64,000 bases of DNA. It comes from Bog-473 sp963763575. GTDB taxonomy: Bacteria > Actinomycetota > Acidimicrobiia > Acidimicrobiales > RAAP-2. The translations under genes and the position numbers were made by a program. Shown one piece after another: positions 18,052 through 26,366 of this stretch (within the stretch, counting starts at the first letter, position 1; each line of letters starts with the position of its first letter). The stretch spans positions 39,540 through 103,539 of the forward strand of contig CAVXPD010000007.1 in the NCBI GenBank assembly GCA_963763575.1. Direction: 5' to 3'. The notes below the pieces were generated by a model, which worked only from the letters and a program-made list of their open reading frames with translations, was not told where the DNA came from and did not search any database.

Positions 18052-18783
18052 TTAGGGCTGCCGCTCCCACACGGAGATATGTTTTGTGCTCTCGCCGGTG
18101 AAGGGTGTTCGATCCCAATCGCCCCATCGCTCCCGCAATCGCATCACGGCCATCTCAGCCATTAAATCGAGTTCGGCCGGCCATGCGAAGCGGAAAGGGG
18201 ACTCGAAGTGGCCTCCTCTCCCGTCTACGACGACGTAGTGGTGCGACACTCCACGTTGCTTGGCAACGTCCAGAGTGTCGAAGCCGAGGTGGTTTGGGCT
18301 CACGTCAAACGGCAGCACCGTAGCGCCAGGTGGGAAGCGTCGCAGACCCATAACGTCTAGCTCCATTACAAAAACTCCGCCCGACAACAGGTGACGTGAC
18401 GCGTTGCGGAACGTCTCAACCCACTCGGACTGTTCAAGGAGGTTGGAGATGCTGTTGTAGACCACGTAGACCACGGAGAACTCACCAGGAACAGCGGCGA
18501 CCGCGAAGTCGCCGACGGTCGCGCCTATGGCCTCGGAACCTGGCTTCCGGCGTAGTTCGTCGATCATGTCGGCCGATATGTCGATCCCGTGGACCTGGAT
18601 GCCGCGCTCACTCAGCGGAATCGCAACCCGGCCAGTCCCGATCCCGAACTCCAGCGCGGGCCCACCGTGTGCTTGAGCCGCAAGGAACTCCGCAGTCGCA
18701 TCCAGCAGGACTGGGTCCCACATCTCGGGTGCTCCACGGTCGTAGTTCGTTGCCTTGATGCCCGTGAACAAGTTTTGAGGCAC
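18052..18783 (-). CDS. class I SAM-dependent methyltransferase
   Basis: 243 residues from GTG 18783. TNYDRGAPEMWDPVLLDATAEFL is followed by motif I ALEFGIGTGRVAIPL, motif II VHGIDISADMIDEL, FSVVYVVYNSISNLL and SGGVFVMEL. The C-terminus has the beta-rich region with HHYVVVDGRGGHFESPFRFAWPAELDLMAEMAVM that is typical of this actinobacterial subgroup. No ATG is available near the homology start; the frame is open further upstream. Substrate unknown. Confidence 0.83.
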   Translation of the reverse strand: MPQNLFTGIKATNYDRGAPEMWDPVLLDATAEFLAAQAHGGPALEFGIGTGRVAIPLSERGIQVHGIDISADMIDELRRKPGSEAIGATVGDFAVAAVPGEFSVVYVVYNSISNLLEQSEWVETFRNASRHLLSGGVFVMELDVMGLRRFPPGATVLPFDVSPNHLGFDTLDVAKQRGVSHHYVVVDGRGGHFESPFRFAWPAELDLMAEMAVMRLRERWGDWDRTPFTGESTKHISVWERQP

Positions 18784-18985
18784 GAACAACAGTATGACGT
18801 TCGGTGCCCAGGCTACCCAAAGGTTCGTGGTCTGGATGCCAACTCCCCCGCCCCTAACAGTGGGTCGGCGACACACTGTTCACTGAAGCTGGACGACATA
18901 GTCAACAACAGCCAATCGTTGCTCGAGAGCTGTTGCTCACTTAGGAATCTGTCTACCCATTGCTCACTCAGGCTGTCCGATCGCC

Positions 18986-19671
18986 TTAGCGTCCTCGGAG
19001 GGGGATATCGATGGTGTGGTCAAGGTCGAGATGCTGCAATATCCGACGGATTGTCGGGGGGTAATAGCCACTCGGAGCCGAGAATTCCTCGTAGGTCACC
19101 GTGAGAGGTTCGACGTTTACCTTTCTGTACAGGTCCGGCCAGGCTGCTTCTCCTTGATCACTCAACTGCATCATTCCGACGATCACCTCATATTGAAACA
19201 GGGCCTCGCGTTGGGGACGCGCGGGTTCGTTCTCCCACACCCCTCCTCTGCACCCAGCCAGGAGATTTCCCGGCGAAGTCGGTGCTGGCGAATCACGTGG
19301 ATGACTCGCAGATCTGGGAAAGCTGAGGCGAGGATCTCTTCGGTGGTGGCCTCCGAGAAGCGCGGCATCTCCCGGACTTCTCCCTGGCCCAGTCCACGTA
19401 GTTCCACATGAACTTGGCTCCGAAGACACCATTGGGCGGTGCCCCGACTCGATAGACAAGCCGGAGGAACTCCTCGCACTCGGCTACGCGTGCTCGCGGG
19501 AAAGAGGTCCTCTTTCCCAAAGGCCGTTCCGGGCGCCAACGCCTCGGCCGGTCCAATGATGAAGTACTCCTTGGGATGGCCAGCTGTTCCGGTGTCCGAA
19601 AGAGCACGGCACAGAAGCGTGGACCCACACTGAGCATTCGCACAGATGAGATAAGACCTAAGGCCATCCAT
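18986..19671 (-). pseudogene. Stf0-type (trehalose 2-)sulfotransferase, multiply frameshifted
   Basis: From ATG 19671 the sequence SYLICANAQCGSTLLCRALSDTG is the Stf0 PAPS loop, followed by GHPKEYF. The homologous path then changes frame to AECEEFLRLVYRVGAPPNGVFGAKFMWNYVD, returns to the first frame for PRFSEATTEEILASAFPDLRVIHVIRQHRLRREISWL, then moves to a third frame for ALFQYEVIVGMMQLSDQGEAAWPDLYRKVNVEPLTVTYEEFS...YYPPTIRRILQHL, stopping at 18986. At least three indels break a gene of about 230 codons. Stf0 enzymes of mycobacteria sulfate trehalose for sulfolipid synthesis. The product is very likely inactive. Confidence 0.82.
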
Positions 19672-19716
19672 GTCCAGACGGTATGTCCCGCCCCGCTGTA
19701 TAGGGTTGGCCTCGAT

Positions 19717-20079
19717 ATGAAGGTTCGAATCGCTCGGCACACCGACCGGCTCGGTGCGGTCGTTGCGTTCTACCGCGATCTGATCGGCCTGCATCAGACC
19801 GGTGGGTTTCAAGACCATGATGGCTATGACGGCGCCTTTCTCGAGATTCCCGGAACTCAGAGCGAGCTCGAATTCACAACCGGTGGCGAACATCCGCCGC
19901 CCGATCCCCACCCGGAATCGGTGCTCGTCTTGTACTTCGAGACACCAGCGGAGGTCGAAGCGATCGTGCAACGGATCGGTCAGCCGGAGGTCGTTCCGGC
20001 CAACCCGTTCTGGCAAGAGAAGGCCAACGCATTCTCTGATCCCGACGGGTATCAGGTCCTGCTTGTTCCGAAGAGCTGA
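19717..20079 (+). CDS. VOC family protein
   Basis: 120 residues from ATG 19717. The layout is KVRIARHTDRLGAVVAFYRDLIGLHQTGGFQ, then DGAFLEIPGTQSELEFT, then the second half ending with KANAFSDPDGYQVLLVP, the signature of single-domain glyoxalase/bleomycin-resistance folds that dimerise. The Glu of SELEF and the His of the first strand are candidate metal ligands. It is divergent from the Stf0 pseudogene, 45 bases away. Confidence 0.85.
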   Translation: MKVRIARHTDRLGAVVAFYRDLIGLHQTGGFQDHDGYDGAFLEIPGTQSELEFTTGGEHPPPDPHPESVLVLYFETPAEVEAIVQRIGQPEVVPANPFWQEKANAFSDPDGYQVLLVPKS

Positions 20080-20247
20080 AGCGTCGGTGGCGGCGCACCG
20101 CGCGGGCGGGTTGTCACCCCTCGTGCCCAAGAGCCCTCCAGGCCGCATCGACCCGCTCACCAGAGAGCGGCTCAGTGTCATCGCCGAATATGACGCTCAT
20201 GCCCGGCAAACGGGAGAAGTTGAGAGACCTTCGCTACGCTCCATGCT

Positions 20248-20643
20248 GTGCCGACGATCCGCACGGGTTCCATCGGCTGGCTCCGCACGTCGGTAGGTCT
20301 CGCCCTGATGGCTGCACCCGGTGCTCCGATGCGGCTCGCCGGTACCGAATCGCCGACCGGGGCCGCCCTACTTCTCATGAGGACGATCGGCATCCGTGAT
20401 CTCGTTTTGGGCCTGGGGGCGGTCACCGCAGCACAATCAGCCGATGAATCCGACACGCGCCGTTGGGCGAAGGCGACATTGGCGAGCGATGCGCTCGATA
20501 CCGTCGTAAGCCTGGCGGCGATGCGGTCCATCGGAAGACGAGACTCGTTGTTCGCCGCGGGGTTAGCACTCGCCTTCGTCTGCGGAGACCTCCAAGCGCT
20601 GCGAACTGCCTCCGAGCAGCGGAGCAACCGGAACAACTCATAG
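20248..20643 (+). CDS. membrane protein, DUF4267-like
   Basis: 131 residues from GTG 20248. Four weakly hydrophobic segments alternate with an RTIGIRDLVLGLGA box and RWAKATLASDALDTVVSLAAM, the pattern of DUF4267-like small actinobacterial membrane proteins. Function unknown. The family call is from pattern memory. Confidence 0.6.
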   Translation: MPTIRTGSIGWLRTSVGLALMAAPGAPMRLAGTESPTGAALLLMRTIGIRDLVLGLGAVTAAQSADESDTRRWAKATLASDALDTVVSLAAMRSIGRRDSLFAAGLALAFVCGDLQALRTASEQRSNRNNS

Positions 20644-21017
20644 ACGCATCGGATCATCTGACCGCGGCGATGGAAGGCTCGCGAGCCGCGAACGGCCTCT
20701 ACACGAGCGCCCTCAGGCGGCGTGGGACGATCAGGGCGCTCACCTCCGCCGTGGGGAACCTCAGCGCAAGGGGCCAGAGAGGACGTGCCGGCGGCTGGTG
20801 CTGCGACCGTTCGGCTCGGGCACATGACCGGCCCCTCCGAGCTCGAACGGCCGCCGCCCGGCGGTGCCCTGCGCACCTCCGGCGCTCAGGACAATGGCGA
20901 GGCCATCCCCTGTGGGGAGGACCACGAGCTGGGAGATTGAAAGGGTAGTTTTGGGGCAGTTTTCGGCATTCCGCCGTCACGAGAGAGGGATCTGGGCGAG
21001 ATCGAGGCGGTGAGGAC
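20644..21017. other. 374-bp gap at the right edge of the mosaic region
   Basis: No convincing frame on either strand. The sequence changes here from the lower-GC mosaic to the GC-rich compact style of the following genes. No copy of the tRNA-Ser 3' end was found that would mark the right attachment site. Confidence 0.4.
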
Positions 21018-21548
21018 GTGATGACAGAACTGCTGACGAGGGATTCCGGCCCGCAGGCGACGGTCTCGGCCGGATCGCGGCCCGTGGTGCGGCAGCGCCG
21101 GCGTCACCTATGGGCCTGGGTGGTCACGTTCGCCTGCGTGGCGCTCGTAGGCAGCGCGCTGGGTTACCTCCTCGAGGGCGCCGCGCAGGCCAACCACGCC
21201 TACGACCGGGCCAGGGCGTCCCTGTTCACCACCCGCCACCACACGACCGTCGTCTCGCATGAGCTCGCCCAGGCGCGCACCGATCTCGCGCTGCTCACCC
21301 GCCAGGTGGGCAACGACACGACCGCCCTGTCCCAAGACACCTCCGCGCTCCAGGGCGCACGAGCAGCGCTGAGCGCGGCGGAGAACCACGTGTCGCAGCA
21401 GGCGACCCTGCTCACCTCTCTCAATACGTGCCTCGGCGGCGTCGAGCAGGCCCTCAACGCGCTCTCGGTGGGGAACCAGTCCAGTGCGGTCGCGGCCCTG
21501 AACGGGGTCTCGCAGAGCTGCTCGGCAGCGGAGGCGGCCAGTGGCTAG
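21018..21548 (+). CDS. membrane-anchored coiled-coil protein with C-terminal TCLGGV module
   Basis: 176 residues. A cytoplasmic N-terminus with RQRRRH precedes one transmembrane helix (WAWVVTFACVALVGSALGYLL), then a heptad-rich region (about 60-130, LAQARTDLALLTRQVGNDTTAL...). A terminal module LNTCLGGVEQALNALSVGNQSSAVAALNGVSQSC follows, with a Cys pair that could form a disulfide outside the cell. The same module occurs in the next gene, whose GTG overlaps this stop by 8 bases. Function unknown. Confidence 0.75.
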   Translation: MMTELLTRDSGPQATVSAGSRPVVRQRRRHLWAWVVTFACVALVGSALGYLLEGAAQANHAYDRARASLFTTRHHTTVVSHELAQARTDLALLTRQVGNDTTALSQDTSALQGARAALSAAENHVSQQATLLTSLNTCLGGVEQALNALSVGNQSSAVAALNGVSQSCSAAEAASG

Positions 21549-22872
21549 CGCGCGCGTGCGCCGGCGGCGGGTCGGAGTCGCGATCGCTGGATTGCTCGCG
21601 GTGGGCGTGCTCACCGCGGCCACATGGTACGACGTCCACGCGCGCACACGTACCCGCAACGAGGAGTCCACGCTGACGGCCGCCGACAGGCACCTGTCCC
21701 GGTTGCGCCACAATCTGGTCGTCACAAAGTTCGCCAACGCGGTCACGAACAACACGCGCAACGGTCTGCAAGCCTCCATCGGCACGACGGTCGGTCAGAC
21801 CGCTGGCGTCGATTCCTCGTTGAGCAGCACGAACACAGTCGTCTCCCATCAGGACATTGGCATCACGACCTTGCACACATGTTTAGGCGGCGTCCAGAGC
21901 GCCCTCGACGAGATCTCGGCCAACCACAACGGGCAGGCCGCAGATGACATCTCGGCCGTCTCCGGCCCCTGCGCCGCGCTCGACAACTCGGCCGAGGACG
22001 GGCTCGTCTATCCGTTCGACTTCCCCGATCCGGACGTGCTCCTCGTCGGCCAGACCTACTACGCCTATGCCACCAATTCGGTGGCCGGCAACATCCAGAT
22101 CATCGTCTCGGGGGATCTCATCCATTGGACCGCCGTCGGCAACGCGCTGCCGACGCTCCCCTCTTGGGCGACGCCGGACAACACATGGGCGCCGTCGGTG
22201 GACGAGGTCAACGGGCAGTTCCTGCTGTACTACGCGGTCGACGTCGCCAGCAATGGCACGGAGTGCATCTCGGTGGCGACGTCCGGGAGCCCCCAGGGAC
22301 CGTTCGTCGACAGCTCGACGGGCCCACTCGAGTGCCAGACGTCGCTCGGGGGTTCCATCGACCCGTCGACGTTCATCGACGCCAACGGCGTCACGTACCT
22401 GGTCTGGAAGTCGAACGACGCCAACCCCTCCAAGATCTGGGCCGAGCCGCTCGACCCGGCGGGAACCGGCTTCGCGGCGGCCGCGACCCCTTCGCTGTTG
22501 CTCTCCGCCGACCAGGTGTGGGAACAGGGGACGATCGAGGCTCCCGACATGGTGCCGGCCAACGGGCGCTACTTCTTGTTCTTTTCGGGCAACAACTGGA
22601 ACAGCGCCAACTACGCGGTGGGGGTCGCCACCTGCAGCGGGCCACTGGGGCCGTGCAGCGACTCGACCGCCGGCCCCATCCTCTTCAGCGGCCCAGGGGT
22701 CGCGGGCCCGGGAGGGGAGTCGATCTTCACCGACACGTCCGGGTCCTACTGGATCGCGTTCCACGCCTGGGTCCCAGGCGCCGTGGGGTTCCCGAACAGC
22801 CGCGACCTCTACATCCGGGAACTGGATCTCTCGGGCTCCGTGCCCGCGGTCGGAGCGCCGCCGTCCGGCTGA
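21541..22872 (+). CDS. membrane-anchored GH43-like beta-propeller glycosidase
   Basis: 443 residues. It has an N-terminal basic patch and transmembrane helix (VGVAIAGLLAVGVLTAATWY), a coiled coil, and the module TTLHTCLGGVQSALDEISANHNGQAADDISAVSGPC shared with the preceding protein. From about residue 155 a five-bladed propeller of the GH43 type follows: YPFDFPDPDVLLVGQTYYAY (first Asp in DPDV), NTWAPSVDEVNGQFLLYY, GGSIDPSTFIDANGVTYLVWK (second Asp) and EQGTIEAPDMVPANGRYFLFFSG (Glu in IEAP). These three acids are the usual catalytic set of arabinanases/xylosidases. It is probably displayed outside the membrane and acts on cell-wall or environmental arabinose/xylose-type glycans (inference). 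Confidence 0.85.
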   Translation: MASARVRRRRVGVAIAGLLAVGVLTAATWYDVHARTRTRNEESTLTAADRHLSRLRHNLVVTKFANAVTNNTRNGLQASIGTTVGQTAGVDSSLSSTNTVVSHQDIGITTLHTCLGGVQSALDEISANHNGQAADDISAVSGPCAALDNSAEDGLVYPFDFPDPDVLLVGQTYYAYATNSVAGNIQIIVSGDLIHWTAVGNALPTLPSWATPDNTWAPSVDEVNGQFLLYYAVDVASNGTECISVATSGSPQGPFVDSSTGPLECQTSLGGSIDPSTFIDANGVTYLVWKSNDANPSKIWAEPLDPAGTGFAAAATPSLLLSADQVWEQGTIEAPDMVPANGRYFLFFSGNNWNSANYAVGVATCSGPLGPCSDSTAGPILFSGPGVAGPGGESIFTDTSGSYWIAFHAWVPGAVGFPNSRDLYIRELDLSGSVPAVGAPPSG

Positions 22873-22887
22873 CGCACGTGCCGACGG

Positions 22888-23769
22888 CTAGCGCGTTCTT
22901 TGCGACGCCAGCGCCTCGGCGCGTTTGGCCAGGCCGGCGGCGTCGAGCGAGTCGCACACCTCTGCGAAGTCTTCGGTCGGCCCCGTCCAAAGAAGCGCGT
23001 CGACGTCAGAAAGCAGCGCGCGCTCGACGCGCAACGTGGCAAGGTCCTTGAACAGCAGGGCGTGATCGAAGTCGGCGCGGAGCGTCGATGCCAGCTTCGG
23101 CGCGCCGCGCACCGCGACGTCCCAGTCACCCGGTTCGGGCGGAATGTCCTCGAGGTGGGCCCAGCGAGCCAGCACGGCCGCCGCCGACTTGGCCCCCCAG
23201 CCCGAAAGGCCGGGGAACCCGTCGGCGCTGTCACCGACGAGGGCCAGGTAGTCCGGGATGGAGGTGGGCGGGACGCCGAACTTGGCGACGACGCCCGCCT
23301 CGTCGATGAGGAGGTTCTTGCGCCGGTCGAGCTGAACGACACGCCGCTCTCGCACACATTGACCGAGGTCCTTGTCGGGCGTGCAGATGACGACCTGCTC
23401 GACCTCGGAATCGTCGGCGGCGACCGCGGCACCGCTCGCCAGGGCGTCGTCCGCCTCGACGTCGACCATCGGCCAGACGAAGACCCCCAGTGCGACGAGT
23501 GCGTCTTCGAGCGGCCAGAACTGCGACTTCAGATCGGGGTCGACGCCGTCTCCGGTCTTGTAACCCGCCCACAGCTCGTTGCGGAACGACTCGATCACGT
23601 GATCCGTGGCCACTCCGACGTGTGTGGCTCCCTCGCCGAGCAGCTGGAGGACCGAGCCCACCACGCCGCGGACGGCGGCGACCTCCTGTCCCGCGGCGTT
23701 TCGGTGCGGCGGTGCACCGAAGAAATGCCGGAACAGCTCGTAGGTCCCGTCGACCAGGTGCACCCTCAT
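22888..23769 (-). CDS. 5'-3' exonuclease (FEN-like, PIN/H3TH)
   Basis: 293 residues, resembling the exonuclease domain of DNA polymerase I without the polymerase. The N-terminus MRVHLVDGTYELFRHFF gives the first Asp. EADDALAS and TPDKDLGQ supply further metal ligands, and the helix-three-turn-helix GDSADGFPGLSGWGAKSAAAVL binds the DNA backbone. It removes 5' flaps or RNA primers. ATG 23769 overlaps the stop of the ECF sigma gene (ATGA), so it is the last gene of a four-gene operon, an unusual partner for a regulatory unit. Confidence 0.88.
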   Translation of the reverse strand: MRVHLVDGTYELFRHFFGAPPHRNAAGQEVAAVRGVVGSVLQLLGEGATHVGVATDHVIESFRNELWAGYKTGDGVDPDLKSQFWPLEDALVALGVFVWPMVDVEADDALASGAAVAADDSEVEQVVICTPDKDLGQCVRERRVVQLDRRKNLLIDEAGVVAKFGVPPTSIPDYLALVGDSADGFPGLSGWGAKSAAAVLARWAHLEDIPPEPGDWDVAVRGAPKLASTLRADFDHALLFKDLATLRVERALLSDVDALLWTGPTEDFAEVCDSLDAAGLAKRAEALASQRTR

Positions 23770-25007
23770 GACGACGCCGAGTCTCTCATCGTCCGGGCCA
23801 GCGAGGCACGGGCCCGCTCCAGGAACCGTCGTTCGGCCTCGTTGTCGGTCAACGCCAACGCCAGCCCGTATTCGGCCGCGGCGTCGTCGGCCCGGCCGAG
23901 CCGCCGCAGCAGGTCGGCGCGGACGGCGTGAAAGGGTTGGTACGCGTCCAGGGGGAGGCCCGCGGTGGCTGCCAGCGCGGGCTCGGGCCCCTCGACCTCG
24001 GCCAAGGCAACGGCTCGGTTGAGCACGACGACCGGCGACGGTTCGAATGCGAGCAGTTGGTCGTAGAGGACGAGGATCTGGGCCCATCCGGTGCCCGCCT
24101 CCGTCGGAGCATCGGCGTGGACCGCGTTGATCGCAGCCTGAATCTGATACGGGCCGGGGGCGTTGCGCCGCAACAGGCCGCGCACCAATCCGAGGCCCTC
24201 GGCGATCAGCGCCTGATCCCAGAGACGACGGTCCTGTTCGCGCAGGGGCACGAGCGAACCGTCGGGGCCGGTGCGCGCCGGCCGCCGCGCCTCGATCAGG
24301 AGCATCAGCGCGAGCAGTCCGTGGACCTCCGGTTCGTCCGGCATCAGGGCAGCGAGGACACGGCCGAGCCGGACCGCCTCGCCGGAAAGCTCTTCCCGGG
24401 CGAGCCGCTCCCCCGCCGTGGCGGTGTAGCCCTCGTTGAACACCAGGTATACGACGGCGAGCACGGACCGCAGCCGGTCGGGCAGCTCCGTGCTGCTGGG
24501 GATCCGGTACGGGATACCGGCGTCGCGGATCTTGGCCTTGGCCCGCGTGATGCGTTGCGCCATCGTCGACTCCGGCACCATGAAGGCACGTGCGATCTCC
24601 GGCGTCGTGAGACCCCCGAGCAGACGGAGCGTGAGCGCGACGCGGACCGCCGGCGCCAGCGCCGGATGACAGCACGTGAAGATCAGGCGGAGTCGGTCGT
24701 CGCGCACTGCCAGCTCCTCTTCGGGCTCGTCGCGTGGGCCCAGGAGCGCCGCCTGGGCGTGCCGGTCCTCGCGGGACGATTCTCGACGCAGCCGGTCGAC
24801 GACCTTGCGCCGGGCGGTCGTGATGATCCAGCCGGCCGGGCTGGCGGGCGGGCCCTCGTCCGGCCAGCGCTCGGCTGCAACGAGAAACGCCTCCTGGACG
24901 CCCTCCTCGGCGAGGTCGATGTCTCCGAACGCCCGGACCAACACCGAGACGGCGCGGCCGTACTCCTCGCGGAAGATCCGCTCGACATCGGGACCGTGCC
25001 GGTCCAT
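23766..25007 (-). CDS. ECF sigma factor with C-terminal TPR-like domain (ECF42-like)
   Basis: 413 residues. Sigma region 2 spans about 10-75 (EEYGRAVSVLVRAFGDIDLAEEGVQEAF..., WIITTARRKVVDRLRRE) and region 4 about 110-160 (ALTLRLLGGLTTPEIARAFMVPESTMAQRITRAK). A long helical extension with DQLLAFEPSPVVVLNRAVALAEVEGPEPAL is the DUF6596/TPR-like part typical of ECF42. These factors are encoded with a YCII/DGPF protein rather than an anti-sigma factor, exactly as here (YCII gene 17 bases upstream). The C-terminal domain is thought to control activity. Confidence 0.9.
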   Translation of the reverse strand: MDRHGPDVERIFREEYGRAVSVLVRAFGDIDLAEEGVQEAFLVAAERWPDEGPPASPAGWIITTARRKVVDRLRRESSREDRHAQAALLGPRDEPEEELAVRDDRLRLIFTCCHPALAPAVRVALTLRLLGGLTTPEIARAFMVPESTMAQRITRAKAKIRDAGIPYRIPSSTELPDRLRSVLAVVYLVFNEGYTATAGERLAREELSGEAVRLGRVLAALMPDEPEVHGLLALMLLIEARRPARTGPDGSLVPLREQDRRLWDQALIAEGLGLVRGLLRRNAPGPYQIQAAINAVHADAPTEAGTGWAQILVLYDQLLAFEPSPVVVLNRAVALAEVEGPEPALAATAGLPLDAYQPFHAVRADLLRRLGRADDAAAEYGLALALTDNEAERRFLERARASLARTMRDSASS

Positions 25008-25024
25008 CGGGGCCGAACCGGGTC

Positions 25025-25381
25025 TCAGGTCGGCGGTTCCTCCTGGAACGGCCGCACCTCGACCGGCTCGCCGCAGGCCCGAGTCGCCTTGGCCGCCCAG
25101 GCCAGAGCCGCATCGAGGTCGTCCACCTGAATGACCCAGAACCCTCCGATGTGCTCCTTGGACTCGGTGAAGGGTCCGTCCGTGACGAGGATCTCGTCCC
25201 CGTTGGCCCGGACGACCGTGGCCGACGACGCCGGCAACAGCCCGCCGCCGAACACCCAGGCACCGGCGGAACGCAGCTCGGCGTTGAGCAGGTCCACCTG
25301 TTGGTAGGCCTCCTGCGTCTCCTCGGGCGGCCGCAGCGGCGCCCCCTCGATCATCGCCACGCTCAGCAGGTATTGCTTCAT
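25025..25381 (-). CDS. YCII-related (DGPF) protein
   Basis: 118 residues. MKQYLLSVAM opens the ferredoxin-like YCII fold, and the DGPFTESKEHIGGFWVIQVDDLDAALAWA box defines the DGPF family. Proteins of this family are the standard partners of ECF42 sigma factors; their chemistry is not settled. The gene lies between the RibD-like reductase (4 bases upstream) and the sigma factor (17 bases downstream) in one operon. Confidence 0.92.
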   Translation of the reverse strand: MKQYLLSVAMIEGAPLRPPEETQEAYQQVDLLNAELRSAGAWVFGGGLLPASSATVVRANGDEILVTDGPFTESKEHIGGFWVIQVDDLDAALAWAAKATRACGEPVEVRPFQEEPPT

Positions 25382-25385
25382 CGGA

Positions 25386-26030
25386 TCACCCCTTGCTTTC
25401 GCTCGAGCCGGTACGTCCGGGCGCGGTGGCCGCGTGGTCGTGGGTGCTCCGCGCCACGGCCGGATGGTAGGTGAGGATCACGATCCCGTCGCCGACGCTC
25501 GTGACGCCGTCGAGCGCCAGGACGGGCGCCTCGCTCACGTCACCAAAGAGCCGCTTGCCGCTCCCGAGCACGATCGGGAAGACCATCATGCGGTATTCGT
25601 CGACGAGGCCGTGCTCCACGAGGGTCTGGACGAGGGACGCGCTGCCCGCGACCAGCAGGTCGCCGCGCACGGCGTCCTTCAGCGCCTGCACCTCGGTCGC
25701 GGCGTCCCCGCGGACCACCCTGCTGTTGTGCCAGGAGGCGTCTGCATCGGACAGGGTGTTCGACACGACGTACTTGGGCATGGCGTTCATCTTGGCGGCG
25801 AAGCCCACCGGGTCTTCCATCGCCGGCCAGGCCTGGGCGAAGCCCTGGTAGGTCACGCGGCCGAGCAGCAGGGCTTCGGCGTCCAGCACCTCGTCCAGCT
25901 TGAAGCTGTCCCCGTCCGACCCGCGGTCGAACCGAAAGGTCCAGCCCGCGTTGCGGGTGCCCTCGGACCCTCCTGGGTCTTCCATCACGCCGTCGAGCGA
26001 CACGAATTCGCTCACCACGATCCTTCCCAT
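25386..26030 (-). CDS. dihydrofolate-reductase-fold protein (RibD C-terminal-like)
   Basis: 214 residues from ATG 26030, which has GGAGG eight bases before it. MGRIVVSEFVSLDGVMEDPGG opens the family. LLLGRVTYQGFAQAWP, PKYVVSNTL, GDLLVAGSASLVQTLVEHGLVDEYRMMVFPIVLGSGKRLF form the NADPH-binding RibD_C core. Such YyaP/YwjB-like reductases often accompany ECF42/YCII loci. First gene of the operon; the long upstream open frame has no homology. Confidence 0.9.
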   Translation of the reverse strand: MGRIVVSEFVSLDGVMEDPGGSEGTRNAGWTFRFDRGSDGDSFKLDEVLDAEALLLGRVTYQGFAQAWPAMEDPVGFAAKMNAMPKYVVSNTLSDADASWHNSRVVRGDAATEVQALKDAVRGDLLVAGSASLVQTLVEHGLVDEYRMMVFPIVLGSGKRLFGDVSEAPVLALDGVTSVGDGIVILTYHPAVARSTHDHAATAPGRTGSSESKG

Positions 26031-26366
26031 CTCACTGCCTCCTCGGTTCGACGCCCCGGTCCGGCACCGGCGGCCAACCCTTATACGAACGTCGCGCGGC
26101 GAATTCGACAGCCGGTCCCAACTTTTCGCGGTTTTTCGCGAGAGACCAGCCGTCGTGCCGGAGGACCACTGCCGTGTCAGCCCGGACCTGTCACACCCCG
26201 CCGCTATGCCGGGTCTTTCCACCGGAGATCGACAAGATCTTCAGGTCCGAAATCCGCCAGAACACCGGGACCCCCAACCGTAGAGTGGGAATAGCCGGCA
26301 ATCGAGCGACGTTGGTCGCGCAGAACGGGTGGTTGTCGGACCCGAACGTTCCCACTAGGAGACCCC
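26031..26366. other. 336-bp divergent intergenic region
   Basis: It separates the reductase/ECF operon (minus) from the DHA2 exporter (plus) and must hold both promoters. An inverted pair AGTGGGAA (26284-26291) / TTCCCACT (26349-26356) flanks the last part before the exporter start and could be an operator, but the arms are 57 bases apart. The exporter ribosome site AGGAG sits at 26357-26361. No gene seen. Confidence 0.45.

Noticed and set aside
7966..20643. integron cassette array
   Set aside because: Genes are in mixed orientation, and neither an integron integrase nor attC-like folded sites between genes were found.
22888..25263. 791-codon minus-strand frame covering exonuclease, sigma and YCII genes
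   Set aside because: Only the last 293 codons match a family; the earlier part is the shadow of the sigma and YCII genes in another frame.
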